This document shows positions 1-8,110 of a stretch of DNA of 17,850 nucleotides, piece after piece. The stretch comes from an uncultured Muribaculaceae bacterium. GTDB taxonomy: Bacteria > Bacteroidota > Bacteroidia > Bacteroidales > Muribaculaceae. The position numbers were made by a program, and so were the translations under genes. The stretch is from assembly GCA_947644475.1 (NCBI GenBank), contig CANRZQ010000023.1, forward strand, positions 1-17,850, written 5' to 3'. The notes beneath the pieces are model-generated. The model saw only the letters and a list, made by a program, of their open reading frames with translations, was not told where the DNA came from and ran no database searches. Numbering within the stretch: the stretch's first letter is position 1; each line of letters starts with the position of its first letter.

Positions 1-80
1 AAACTTCTAAACTTCCAAACTTCTAAACTTCCAAACTTCTAAACTTCCAAACTTCTAAACTTCCAAACTTCCCAACTCCC
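1..80. repeat. G-free 16-bp tandem repeat upstream of the ABC gene
   Basis: Four exact copies of aaacttctaaacttcc (1-16, 17-32, 33-48, 49-64) are followed by a degenerate fifth copy (65-80). Each 16-mer is itself two near-identical 8-mers (aaacttct, aaacttcc). The array starts at the window edge, so its full length is unknown, and it ends 7 bases before the ABC start codon. The plus strand has no G from position 1 until the ATG. No ORF or promoter box is visible in it. Similar short arrays occur between genes in Bacteroidales genomes. It may be a neutral slippage product, or it may give the transcript an unstructured C-containing leader. Confidence 0.95.
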
Positions 81-87
81 AAAAATC

Positions 88-762
88 ATGATTAAAATCG
101 AAAACCTCACCAAAATTTTCCGTACCGAAGAAGTTGAAACCCTGGCCCTGCGCGGCGTATCGTTGAATGTTGACAAAGGCGAATTTGTAGCCGTGATGGG
201 CCCCTCGGGCTGCGGCAAGTCGACCCTGCTCAACATCGTGGGCCTCCTCGACAATCCCACCGAAGGCTCCTATGTGCTCGACGGCACCGACGTGTCGGCT
301 CTCAAAGAGAAAAACCGCACGGCCCTTCGCAAAGGCAAAATCGGATTCGTGTTCCAGAACTTCAACCTCATCGACGAACTCAATATCGAGGAAAATGTCG
401 AACTGCCACTGCGCTATCTCAACATATCGGCGTCGGACCGTAAAAAACGCGTGGCCGAGGTGCTCGAGCGCATGGGCATAGCCCACCGCGCCAAGCATTT
501 CCCGCAGCAACTCTCCGGCGGCCAGCAGCAGCGCGCCGCCATAGCCCGCGCCGTGGTGGGCCGTCCGTCGCTCATCCTCGCCGACGAACCTACGGGTAAC
601 CTCGACTCCAAGAACGGCCGCGAGGTGATGGACCTCCTCACCGAACTCAACCGCGAGGGCACAACCATCGTGATGGTGACACACTCGCAACGCGACGCCG
701 CATACACCCACCGCGTTATCAACCTCTTCGACGGCAAGGTCGTGGAAAAAGCCCAACTCTAA
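88..762 (+). CDS. ABC exporter ATP-binding protein (MacB/LolD type)
   Basis: A cytoplasmic ATPase subunit of 224 residues, the normal length for stand-alone MacB/LolD-type subunits. It powers an FtsX-like permease. All nucleotide-binding motifs are intact: Walker A GPSGCGKST (38-46), Q-loop glutamine in FVFQNFNL (Q90), signature LSGGQQQR (142-149), Walker B LILADEP with catalytic E167, D-loop NLD (171-173) and switch H199. The ATG at 88 begins MIKIENLTKIF, the usual start for the family. The permease gene follows after 2 bases, so the two are cotranscribed. Proteins of this type serve mechanotransmission exporters (peptides, macrolides, lipoproteins); the substrate here cannot be read from the sequence. 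It is not necessarily LolD, because the partner is a double-module permease and not LolC/E. Confidence 0.95.
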   Translation: MIKIENLTKIFRTEEVETLALRGVSLNVDKGEFVAVMGPSGCGKSTLLNIVGLLDNPTEGSYVLDGTDVSALKEKNRTALRKGKIGFVFQNFNLIDELNIEENVELPLRYLNISASDRKKRVAEVLERMGIAHRAKHFPQQLSGGQQQRAAIARAVVGRPSLILADEPTGNLDSKNGREVMDLLTELNREGTTIVMVTHSQRDAAYTHRVINLFDGKVVEKAQL

Positions 763-764
763 GC

Positions 765-3134
765 ATGGCTAACACACTTAAAAATCTGTTCCGGCACGGC
801 AACGTGCTCAAAATCCTGTGTCTCGCTTTCGGCATCACCGCCGGCCTGCTGCTTGTGGCCAAGGTGCATTTCGAGAAGTCGTTCGACACGTTCTTCCCCG
901 GCAACGAGCATGTATATGTGATACGCTCGCTCGTCGAGCGCGAGAACGAATCGCAGAGTTACGACCAGACTTCCGGCGCAATCGCGCCGTATATGGCCGC
1001 TGAGATTCCCGACATCGACTGCGCCACGCGCATGACCTATCTGTGGGACGGCAACACCAAATATGCCGTGGACGAGGAAAACATGATTTCGATGAATTTC
1101 ATGCTTGCCGACTCGATGTGGTTCGAGGTGTTTGCCTCGGAAGTGCTCGCCGGCAATCCGCGCGAGGTGCTCGCCAAGCCGTTCGGCACTATGGTGTCGC
1201 GCTCGGTGGCCGAGAAATTCGGCGGCGTCGACCAGGCCGTCGGCAAGACGTTCCATCCCGACATGTATCCCGACCTGAAATTCGAGATCGGCGGCGTGTT
1301 CGAGGACTATCCCGAGAACAGCACTCTCGATTTCACCGCCATATCGTCGCTCGCGGCCTACAACCAGCGGTCGACCGAAAACTGGGTGGGCAACGACCGC
1401 TACCGCTCATACGCCAAATTGCGCCCGGGAGCCGACATCGCGGCCGTGACCGCCGCCATGCGCCGCGTGCAGGAAAGCCACGTCGACATAAAGCAATTAG
1501 AGGAGGCCGGCATCGACCTGCGCTACGGCCTTGGCCATATCTCTGAGTTGCACCGCGAGAATCCCAAGGTGCGCAACCTCAACAACATGATGCTGCTCAT
1601 CGCCGCCATCCTCATCGTCATTGCCGTGCTCAACTATATCCTTATCGTGCTGTCAACGCTCATGGAGCGCGCCAAGGAAATAGGCGTGCGCAAATGCTAC
1701 GGCTCATCGTCGGCCGACCTCCTGCGTCTCGTGGCCGCGGAATCTCTCGCCAACCTGCTTGCCGCCCTGGCCGTGGGAGCCGCCCTGGCCACGGCCCTGC
1801 GAGGCATCATCGAGAAGATGCTCGGAGTGTCGTATGCCGCGCTGTTCACCCCGGCCACCATCGCCGTGCTCGCGGCCATAGTGGCGGCGGTGCTTACCGT
1901 GACGGTTGCCGCCACCTGGTGGTTCTTCGCCCGCGTGCCGGTGGCCGCGGCTTTCCGCGGCCTGTCGTCGTCGCGCCGCTGGTGGAAAAAATGCCTGCTT
2001 TTCGTAGAGTTTGCCGGAAGCGCGTATGTGGCTGTGATGCTCATCAACATCTCGCGCCAATACACCTACATGACGGCCCACGACACCGGCTACGAAATGG
2101 AAAACCTCCTTGTGTGCGACGGCTCGAAAATCGAATCGGAACGCCTCAACACCCTTGTGGCATCGCTCAAAGGGCTCACCGCCGTGGAAAATGCCGCATT
2201 GGGCTGCTCGCTGCCCATCAACAACCAGTCGGGCAACAACGTGCAGGTGCCCGGCGACCCCCGCGAACTCTTCAACATCTGCGACCTCTACTATGTGTCC
2301 GACGGCTACTTCCCCACCCTGGGCATCACCCTGGCCGAGGGCAAGGTATTCGACCCCGCCGAGTCTAACGAGAACAACATTATGGTGAGCCGCCGTTTTG
2401 CCGAGAAAATGCGCGACATGCTCGGCTGGGACTCCGCGATAGGCCGGTCGGTGCTGATTACCGAGCACAGCCGGTCGGAATCCGACCTATACACCATCTC
2501 CGGCGTGTTCAACGACATCGAGGTAGGCTCCGTGGCCTCGGCCGACACGCGCCCGCAGGTGATTTTCTACAACCACCACAACAACAACGTCTACCGTCCC
2601 ACGGCCCTGTTTATACGCCTGCGGGAATTGTCGCCGGAGAATATCGCCGCCGTAAACAAAACCATCGCCGCAGTGGCTCCCGGCGCCGACTTGATTGCCG
2701 AGTCCTACCGCCTGCTCGTAAACCAATACTACGAAAGCGAGCGCAACCTCCGCAACTCCGTCACCGCCTGCTGCATCATTGCCTTGGTGATCTCGCTAAT
2801 TGGCCTCATCGGCTATGTGGGCGACGAGGTGAACCGACGTCGCAAGGAGATAGCCGTGCGCAAGGTCAACGGCGCCACCGTGGCCGACATCCTGCGGCTA
2901 CTCTCGTCGGGCATCACGCGCATAGCCGTGCCGGCCCTGCTTGCCGGAGGCGCCGCCGCGCTATGGACCACCCTGCGCTGGTTCGACAATTACAGCACCC
3001 ATGCCCCGCTGAGCATCCCGGCCGCCCTGGCCGGAGTGGCCGCCGTCTACATCGTGGTGCTTCTCTGCGCCGGCATCCGCTCCTACCGCGCCGCCACCGC
3101 CAACCCCGTGGCCTCCCTCTGCCGCAACGAATAA
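765..3134 (+). CDS. FtsX/MacB-like ABC transporter permease, two-module
   Basis: An inner-membrane permease of 789 residues, partner of the ATPase 2 bases upstream. It has two MacB/FtsX modules in tandem. The first has an N-terminal membrane helix (about 17-33, followed by the FEKSFD motif common in Bacteroidales relatives), a periplasmic domain (about 40-270), then helices near 274-298, 328-345 and 366-388. KEIGVRK just after the first FtsX helix is the conserved coupling region. The second has a helix near 411-428, another periplasmic domain (about 430-655) and three C-terminal helices, with the matching KEIAVRK motif. This double layout is the usual form of Bacteroidetes proteins encoded in runs with an HlyD-like adaptor and an NtrC-type two-component system. 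Other permeases or the adaptor may lie left of the window. The substrate is unknown. Confidence 0.93.
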   Translation: MANTLKNLFRHGNVLKILCLAFGITAGLLLVAKVHFEKSFDTFFPGNEHVYVIRSLVERENESQSYDQTSGAIAPYMAAEIPDIDCATRMTYLWDGNTKYAVDEENMISMNFMLADSMWFEVFASEVLAGNPREVLAKPFGTMVSRSVAEKFGGVDQAVGKTFHPDMYPDLKFEIGGVFEDYPENSTLDFTAISSLAAYNQRSTENWVGNDRYRSYAKLRPGADIAAVTAAMRRVQESHVDIKQLEEAGIDLRYGLGHISELHRENPKVRNLNNMMLLIAAILIVIAVLNYILIVLSTLMERAKEIGVRKCYGSSSADLLRLVAAESLANLLAALAVGAALATALRGIIEKMLGVSYAALFTPATIAVLAAIVAAVLTVTVAATWWFFARVPVAAAFRGLSSSRRWWKKCLLFVEFAGSAYVAVMLINISRQYTYMTAHDTGYEMENLLVCDGSKIESERLNTLVASLKGLTAVENAALGCSLPINNQSGNNVQVPGDPRELFNICDLYYVSDGYFPTLGITLAEGKVFDPAESNENNIMVSRRFAEKMRDMLGWDSAIGRSVLITEHSRSESDLYTISGVFNDIEVGSVASADTRPQVIFYNHHNNNVYRPTALFIRLRELSPENIAAVNKTIAAVAPGADLIAESYRLLVNQYYESERNLRNSVTACCIIALVISLIGLIGYVGDEVNRRRKEIAVRKVNGATVADILRLLSSGITRIAVPALLAGGAAALWTTLRWFDNYSTHAPLSIPAALAGVAAVYIVVLLCAGIRSYRAATANPVASLCRNE

Positions 3135-3137
3135 AAA

Positions 3138-3189
3138 AATGTCATTAAGGTCCTTATCGGCTCTAAGGACCTTAATGACATTATTTTTT
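3138..3189 (+). terminator. Terminator with perfect 19-bp stem after the permease gene
   Basis: The left arm at 3138-3156 and right arm at 3164-3182 are perfect inverted copies (19 bp) around a 7-base loop (tcggctc). The hairpin starts 4 bases after the permease stop codon and is followed by a run of six T (3184-3189), so it is a convincing intrinsic terminator for the exporter operon. A run of six A lies on its left flank (3133-3138), so it could also stop transcription from the other side. Its right arm lies just upstream of the promoter of the next gene. Confidence 0.9.
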
Positions 3190-3190
3190 G

Positions 3191-3198
3191 TACCTTTG
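3191..3198 (+). promoter_or_regulatory. Bacteroidetes-type -7 box for the two-component operon
   Basis: TACCTTTG fits the Bacteroidetes sigma-ABfr -7 consensus TAnnTTTG and is followed by an A-rich leader to the ATG at 3230. The predicted start of transcription is near 3204, giving a leader of about 25 nt. No clear TTG is seen 19-21 bases upstream, because that region is the right arm of the terminator hairpin. The promoter may therefore be weak or need help. Confidence 0.65.
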
Positions 3199-3229
3199 CA
3201 AAAAATACATTATTTACAAACCGAATGAC

Positions 3230-4543
3230 ATGGCTACTCTGCTTGTAATTGATGACAATAAGGATATTTTGTCGGCGGTGAGGCTGCTGATGAAGGGGCG
3301 CGTCGACGAGGTGGTGACTTCGCCCACTCCCGACGCTATCCCCGAGTTGCTGCGACGCCACCGCCCGCAGGTGGTGCTCCTCGACATGAATTTCCGGGCC
3401 ACGGTAAACACAGGCAACGAGGGCCTTTACTGGCTCCGCGAGATCCGCCGCCTGAGCCCGCAGACGGCCGTGGTGCTGTTCACGGCCTATGCCGACGTGG
3501 CCCTTGCCGTGGAGGGCATGAAACTCGGCGCCGTCGACTTCGTGACCAAGCCTTTCGACAACGACGCGCTCGTGACCTCGCTCAAAGCTGCGTTCGGCGA
3601 CAAGGGCAAGCCCAAGGCTGCTCCCGCCTCGCAGATGCTGTGGGGCGACTCGCCGGCCATGGCTGCCCTGCGCCGCATAGCCGAGCGCGTGGCCGCCACA
3701 AACGCCAACATACTCATCACCGGCGAGAACGGCACGGGCAAGGACTTGCTCGCCCGCGAGATACACCGCATGTCGGCCCGCTCGGCCGGCCCGATGGAGG
3801 CCGTAGACATGGGCGCCGTGACCGAGACGCTTTTCGAGAGCGAACTGTACGGCCACGTGCGCGGAGCGTTCACCGACGCAAAGGCCGACCGGCCCGGAAA
3901 ATTCGAGACCGCTCATGGAGGCACCCTCTTCCTCGACGAAATCGGAAACCTCCCCTACCGCCTGCAAGCCAAACTGCTCACAGCCCTGCAACAGCGGCAG
4001 ATCGTGCGCGTGGGCAGCAACACGCCGCGCCCCGTCGACATACGCCTGATATGCGCCACCAACCTCGACTTGCCGCGCATGGTGGCCTCGGGCGAGTTCC
4101 GCCAGGACCTTTTCTACCGCATAAACACCGTGGTGCTCGAATTGCCGCCGCTGCGCGACCGCCGCGACGACATACCGGCGTTCGTCGACCTGTTCCTGCA
4201 AAAATACGCCCGCATCTACGGCAAGGATGTGCCTGCCGTTGCCGACGAGGTCATGCGCCGCCTACAAGCGCAGCAATGGCCGGGCAACATCCGCCAACTC
4301 GAGCATGTGGTGGAAAAGGCTCTGATAATGAGCGAGGGCGATGTACTCCGCTCCGACGCTTTCGACCTCTTCGACACTGCCGACTCCCCGGCCTCAACCG
4401 ACGCCGGCACTCTCGAGGACATGGAGCGCACGGCCATAGCCTCGGCCATACGCCGCAACGGGGGCAACCTCGCCGAAGTGGCGCGCCAGCTCGGCATCAC
4501 CCGCCAGACCCTTTACAACAAGATACGCAAATATGGCCTTTAA
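3230..4543 (+). CDS. NtrC-family sigma-54-dependent response regulator
   Basis: A cytoplasmic response regulator of 437 residues that activates RpoN promoters when phosphorylated. The receiver domain (1-120) has acidic pocket D8/D9, phospho-acceptor D52, T85 and K107, with the NTGNEG insertion after D52 usual in Bacteroidales members. The AAA+ domain has Walker A GENGTGKD (165-172), a sigma-54 loop GAFTDA (212-217, against canonical GAFTGA) and Walker B TLFLDE (232-237). The C-terminal Fis-type helix-turn-helix reads ARQLGITRQTLYNKIRKYG. I chose the ATG at 3230 over an in-frame TTG at 3188, because the receiver domain begins directly at 3230 and the TTG lies upstream of the predicted transcription start. 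It overlaps the kinase gene by 11 bp. The likely target is the adjacent exporter, by analogy with similar clusters. Confidence 0.94.
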   Translation: MATLLVIDDNKDILSAVRLLMKGRVDEVVTSPTPDAIPELLRRHRPQVVLLDMNFRATVNTGNEGLYWLREIRRLSPQTAVVLFTAYADVALAVEGMKLGAVDFVTKPFDNDALVTSLKAAFGDKGKPKAAPASQMLWGDSPAMAALRRIAERVAATNANILITGENGTGKDLLAREIHRMSARSAGPMEAVDMGAVTETLFESELYGHVRGAFTDAKADRPGKFETAHGGTLFLDEIGNLPYRLQAKLLTALQQRQIVRVGSNTPRPVDIRLICATNLDLPRMVASGEFRQDLFYRINTVVLELPPLRDRRDDIPAFVDLFLQKYARIYGKDVPAVADEVMRRLQAQQWPGNIRQLEHVVEKALIMSEGDVLRSDAFDLFDTADSPASTDAGTLEDMERTAIASAIRRNGGNLAEVARQLGITRQTLYNKIRKYGL

Positions 4544-5744
4544 GAGAGATTATCTTGCAGGGCCTGCCTTCTGGCTCGGAGCAGCCATGGTGCTCACCAT
4601 GGCCTCATGCTTCTTATATGCCGCAGGGCGTGAGTACTGGGGCATTGGCGCGCTGGTGTGCGCCTTGGCCTGCGCCGGAAAGGTGCTCGACAGCGTCAAC
4701 CGTCTGCGCCGCCGCGTGCGCTACCTCATAAGCGCGGCTCTCCACGGCGACTTCTCATACAAATTTCCCACCGAGGGGGTGCCACCCCACGAGCGCGACA
4801 TCAACCTCACGCTCAACCGCATTGTCTCCCACCTCGAGATACTTGCCGAGGATGCCCGGCAGAACGAGGAGTTTCTCAACCTCGTAATCGACCTTGTCGA
4901 CACCGGCATTGTCGTGGCCAACGACCACGGGCATGTGATACATGCCAACCGCGCCGCCTTGTCGCTGCTGTCGCTGCCTGCGCTCACCGACCTGCGCCAG
5001 CTGCCCTCCGACGCGCCCGGACTGGCCATAAGTTCCACTCCGGCCACGCTGCGCGGCACACGCCACACCGTATACACCATCACCGACATACGCCGCCCCG
5101 TGCAGACAGCCGAGGTGGAATCGTGGGAAAAACTCACCCGTGTGCTCACCCACGAGATCATGAACTCGCTCACCCCCATCAGTTCGATAGCCGAGACCCT
5201 GTCGCGCGACTTGGACGACGACGAACTGCGCGGCCAGTTGCAGGTGGTGTCGTCGAGCAGCCGCGCCCTGATGGATTTCGTGCGCAATTTCCGCCGCTTC
5301 ACCGTAATCCCGGCCCCACAGTCGAAAGTATTCTACATCAAGCCGTTTGCCGAGCGCGTTGTGGCCTTGATGGCTTCGCCGGAAAACGCGTCGCAGGTAG
5401 AATTCCGCGTATCGGTATTCCCGCCCGACGCCATACTCTATACCGACGAGTCGATGCTCAACCAGGTGCTCGTCAACATCGTGAAAAACGCCGTAGAGGC
5501 CCGCCCGTCGATTGTGGAGGTGAATGCCCGGGTGCGCGACGATGAAACGGTTGAAATCTCCGTATCCAACGACGGCGAACCCATTCCCGACCAACTCGCC
5601 GCCCAGATTTTCACCCCCTTCTTCACCACCAAGCCCACTGGCAGCGGCATCGGGCTGAGCCTCTGCCGCCGCATCATCACCACCCTCGGCGGCACCCTCA
5701 CCCTCTCAACGCGCCCGGCCACCACCTTCACCATCCGCCTGTAA
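4533..5744 (+). CDS. NtrB-like membrane sensor histidine kinase
   Basis: An inner-membrane kinase of 403 residues, translated from an ATG inside the end of the response-regulator gene, so the pair is translationally coupled. Two N-terminal membrane helices (about 12-31 and 37-52) leave only a very short periplasmic turn, so the signal is probably sensed in the membrane or cytoplasm. A HAMP-like linker and a degenerate PAS domain (about 110-190) follow. The phosphorylated histidine is H207 in THEIMNSLTPI. The catalytic domain has an N box (NIVKNAVEA, 315-323), a G1-type box SNDGEPI (345-351), the F box FTPFFTTKP (360-368) and GSGIGL (370-375). The reaction is autophosphorylation of H207 and transfer to D52 of the partner regulator. 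The actual stimulus is unknown. Confidence 0.94.
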   Translation: MAFKRDYLAGPAFWLGAAMVLTMASCFLYAAGREYWGIGALVCALACAGKVLDSVNRLRRRVRYLISAALHGDFSYKFPTEGVPPHERDINLTLNRIVSHLEILAEDARQNEEFLNLVIDLVDTGIVVANDHGHVIHANRAALSLLSLPALTDLRQLPSDAPGLAISSTPATLRGTRHTVYTITDIRRPVQTAEVESWEKLTRVLTHEIMNSLTPISSIAETLSRDLDDDELRGQLQVVSSSSRALMDFVRNFRRFTVIPAPQSKVFYIKPFAERVVALMASPENASQVEFRVSVFPPDAILYTDESMLNQVLVNIVKNAVEARPSIVEVNARVRDDETVEISVSNDGEPIPDQLAAQIFTPFFTTKPTGSGIGLSLCRRIITTLGGTLTLSTRPATTFTIRL

Positions 5745-5790
5745 AAAATAATCGCCCCAAAAAGCAAGCGGCTTTTTGGGGCGATTTTAT
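5743..5790. terminator. Bidirectional terminator between convergent operons
   Basis: The perfect 16-bp inverted repeat (5750-5765 and 5771-5786, loop aagcg) is followed on the plus strand by a T-rich stretch (gattttattt) and flanked on the left by six A (5743-5748), which read as six T on the minus strand. It begins 6 bases after the kinase stop codon and lies 42 bases beyond the stop of the convergent GH3 gene, so it can serve both. Confidence 0.92.
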
Positions 5791-5791
5791 T

Positions 5792-5811
5792 TCGATTTAT
5801 GTCGATTTATG
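5792..5811. repeat. Two tandem copies of a 10-mer beside the terminator
   Basis: The 10-mer tcgatttatg occurs twice in a row (5792-5801, 5802-5811) and is followed by a further tcga. It sits between the shared terminator and the GH3 stop codon. No function is evident. Confidence 0.8.
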
Positions 5812-5827
5812 TCGAGGGAAATCGATT

Positions 5828-8062
5828 TTATTTGAGGGTGAACTTGGCTGTGGAGCGGATGTCGCCGGCGGAGGCGGCGGCATGGGCGCGGAATTCGCCG
5901 GGTTCGGCCACCCATGCGTGGGTGTCGGCGTCGAAGTAAGAGAGGGCTGATTTATCCACAGAGATTTTCACGTCTTTGGTTTCGCCGGGAGCGAGGCTCA
6001 CTTTGGCAAAGCCTTTGAGTTCCTTGACCGGACGGTCGACGGTGCATTTGGGATCGGTGATGTAGAGCTGGACGATTTCCTGACCTGCCACGGAGCCTGT
6101 GTTGGTGACGGGGATTGTGAATGTGATGGTGTCGTCGGCGGTCATGTCCTTGCGGTCGGCAGAGATTTTGCCGTATTCGAAGGTTGTGTAGCTGAGGCCG
6201 TGGCCGAAGGGGAAGATGGGCGCGGTCTTTTTCTTGTCGGCCCAGCGGTAGCCTACGTAGATGCCTTCGGAGTATGTCTCGTCGAGGATATTGGAGCCGT
6301 CGTTGCGAGCCACGCCGGGATAGGCGATTTCGCCGAAGTTGTGAGCGCCAACGTCTTTGAGCGATGCGGGGAATGTCATGGGAAGTTTGCCCGAGGGGTT
6401 TACCTTACCATAGAGCACGTCGGCGATAGAGTTGCCGGCTTCGGAACCGAGGAACCAGGCCTGAACGATGGCGGGCACTTCTTTCACCCAGGGCATTGCC
6501 ACGGCGTTGCCGGAGATATTGACCACGACGAGGTTCTTGTTAGCCTTGGCGAGGGCATTGATAACGGCATCCTGGTCGTAGGGCAGTTCGAGGCCAAAGC
6601 GGTCGGAGTCTTCGCAATCCTGATGCGAGGCTTTGTTGAGGCCGCCGATGAATATTACGTAGTCGGCGTCCTTGGCTTTTTCCACTGCCTCGGCGATGAG
6701 TTCGGAGGCCGAGCGGGATTCGGAGAGGTCCTGTCCGGTGGTGACACCGTTGTATTCTCCGCCGATGTCGCCTACGTAGCCGCGCACCCATTCAACCTCG
6801 GCGCCGGCGGGAGCGGCTGCACGGATGCCGTCGAGGGGCGAGAGTTCGCGCTGCACTTTGAGCGATGAGGAGCCGCCGCCAACGGTCATCATTTTCACGG
6901 CGTTTTCACCTACGACGAGGATTTTCTTGGCCGATGAGGCGATGGGGAGGACAGAATTCTGATTTTTGAGCAGGACGATGCCTTCGTCGCCGATCTGGCG
7001 TGCTGCGGCGTAGTGCTCGGGGGTGAGCATCGAGCCCCAGGGACGGTTGCGGTCCATGGATGTGCGCATGATAAGGCGGAGCACGCGGCGGGCTTTGTCA
7101 TCAAGTTCTTTTGTGCCCACCTTGCCTTCTTTGATAAGTCGGAGGTAGGGCTGTGCCATGTAATAGTTGTCGTAGGCGTTGGAAGCGCCGTTGTTGAGGC
7201 CGTTGGTCCAGGAGCCGAATTCCAGGTCGAGACCGTTGGTAATGGCCTGCTTGGTGTCGTGAGTGCCGCCCCAGTCGGAGATGACCACGCCGTCGAATCC
7301 CCATTCGTCCTTGAGGATTTTGTTGAGCATGCGGTCGTTATGGCAGAGGTGCTGGTCGCCCATGAGGTTGTATGCGCCCATTATAGTCCATGCGCCACCG
7401 TCGACAGCGGCCTTGAAGGCGGGGAGGTAGATTTCGTAGAGAGTGCGGTCGTCGATGGTGACGTTGGTGGTGTGGCGGTTGATTTCCTGGTTGTTGAGCG
7501 CATAGTGCTTCACGCATGCAGCCACACCCTGGTCCTGCAATCCATTGACGTAGGGCACCACCATGATTGAGGCCAAGTAGGGGTCCTCGCCCATGTATTC
7601 GAAGTTGCGGCCGTTGAGAGGCGTGCGGTAGATGTTGACGCCGGGGCCGAGGAGCACCTGTTTGTTGCGGTAGCGTGCTTCCTCGCCGAGGCTTTTGCCG
7701 TAGAGATACGACATTTCGGGATTCCATGTGGCGGCAAGGCAGGTGAGGGCGGGGAAGGCGACGCAGGAGTCGTTGGTCCATCCGGCTTGCTCCCATTCGT
7801 CCCAGAGCACTTCGGGACGCACGCCGTGGGGGCCGTCGTCGGTCCATACTTCGGGGATGCCGAGGCGTTTCACGCCGGGCGATCCAAATTTCGACTGCGC
7901 ATGGATAATGGCAATTTTCTCCTCCGTGGTCATGCGGCCGAGAGCGTCCTCAACGCGCTGTTCGAGGGGTTTCGAGTCATCGAGATAGACGGGGATGTCG
8001 GCAGCGTTAGATGCAAACGAGCAGGCTATAACACCGGCGGCTATCAATGAAATAGTCTTCAT
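5828..8062 (-). CDS. GH3 family beta-glucosidase, periplasmic
   Basis: A glycoside hydrolase of 744 residues. The signal peptide (1 to about 21, MKTISLIAAGVIACSFASNA) has a normal cleavage site and no lipid cysteine after it, so the enzyme is probably periplasmic. The GH3 TIM-barrel domain spans about 35-350, with KHYALN (195-200) and catalytic nucleophile D263 in GVVISDWGG. The alpha/beta sandwich domain spans about 385-630, with a DRFGLELPYDQ segment. The C-terminal fibronectin-III-like domain (about 650-735) follows the family motif FPFGHGLSYTTFEY. GH3 enzymes release terminal beta-linked glucose with retention. Here it would split gentio-oligosaccharides made by the GH30 enzyme. It is the last gene of the PUL but has its own promoter and is cut off from the gene before it by a terminator. 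Linkage specificity is inferred from context. Confidence 0.95.
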   Translation of the reverse strand: MKTISLIAAGVIACSFASNAADIPVYLDDSKPLEQRVEDALGRMTTEEKIAIIHAQSKFGSPGVKRLGIPEVWTDDGPHGVRPEVLWDEWEQAGWTNDSCVAFPALTCLAATWNPEMSYLYGKSLGEEARYRNKQVLLGPGVNIYRTPLNGRNFEYMGEDPYLASIMVVPYVNGLQDQGVAACVKHYALNNQEINRHTTNVTIDDRTLYEIYLPAFKAAVDGGAWTIMGAYNLMGDQHLCHNDRMLNKILKDEWGFDGVVISDWGGTHDTKQAITNGLDLEFGSWTNGLNNGASNAYDNYYMAQPYLRLIKEGKVGTKELDDKARRVLRLIMRTSMDRNRPWGSMLTPEHYAAARQIGDEGIVLLKNQNSVLPIASSAKKILVVGENAVKMMTVGGGSSSLKVQRELSPLDGIRAAAPAGAEVEWVRGYVGDIGGEYNGVTTGQDLSESRSASELIAEAVEKAKDADYVIFIGGLNKASHQDCEDSDRFGLELPYDQDAVINALAKANKNLVVVNISGNAVAMPWVKEVPAIVQAWFLGSEAGNSIADVLYGKVNPSGKLPMTFPASLKDVGAHNFGEIAYPGVARNDGSNILDETYSEGIYVGYRWADKKKTAPIFPFGHGLSYTTFEYGKISADRKDMTADDTITFTIPVTNTGSVAGQEIVQLYITDPKCTVDRPVKELKGFAKVSLAPGETKDVKISVDKSALSYFDADTHAWVAEPGEFRAHAAASAGDIRSTAKFTLK

Positions 8063-8095
8063 GAATGTATTTTAGTAGAGTTATTGTTAGGATTA

Positions 8096-8110
8096 GCAGA
8101 TTCAATCTGC
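8096..8110. promoter_or_regulatory. 15-bp palindrome at the predicted GH3 transcription start
   Basis: gcagattcaatctgc is a perfect 7-1-7 palindrome. It overlaps the last base of the GH3 -7 box and covers the predicted start of transcription, a position where a bound repressor would block the promoter. Its core GATTGAATC (minus strand) recurs just downstream of the susC -7 box. It could instead form a small hairpin at the 5' end of the mRNA. Confidence 0.55.

Noticed and set aside
1..80. CRISPR-like repeat array
   Set aside because: The copies are directly adjacent with no spacers, the unit is only 16 bp and no cas gene is present.
3188..3229. A 14-codon N-terminal extension of the response regulator from a TTG
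   Set aside because: The TTG overlaps the terminator T run and lies upstream of the -7 box at 3191-3198, so it would not be in the transcript. The receiver domain begins at the ATG at 3230.
3083..4201. A 372-codon open frame on the minus strand across the permease end and the response regulator
   Set aside because: It crosses a terminator and a promoter and lies opposite two clear genes. Its translation shows no domain.
3230..5744. The two-component system as the regulator of the glucan PUL
   Set aside because: It is convergent to the PUL, of NtrC type with a predicted sigma-54 partner, and the PUL promoters have ordinary TAnnTTTG boxes with no -24/-12 elements. The exporter is the better candidate target.
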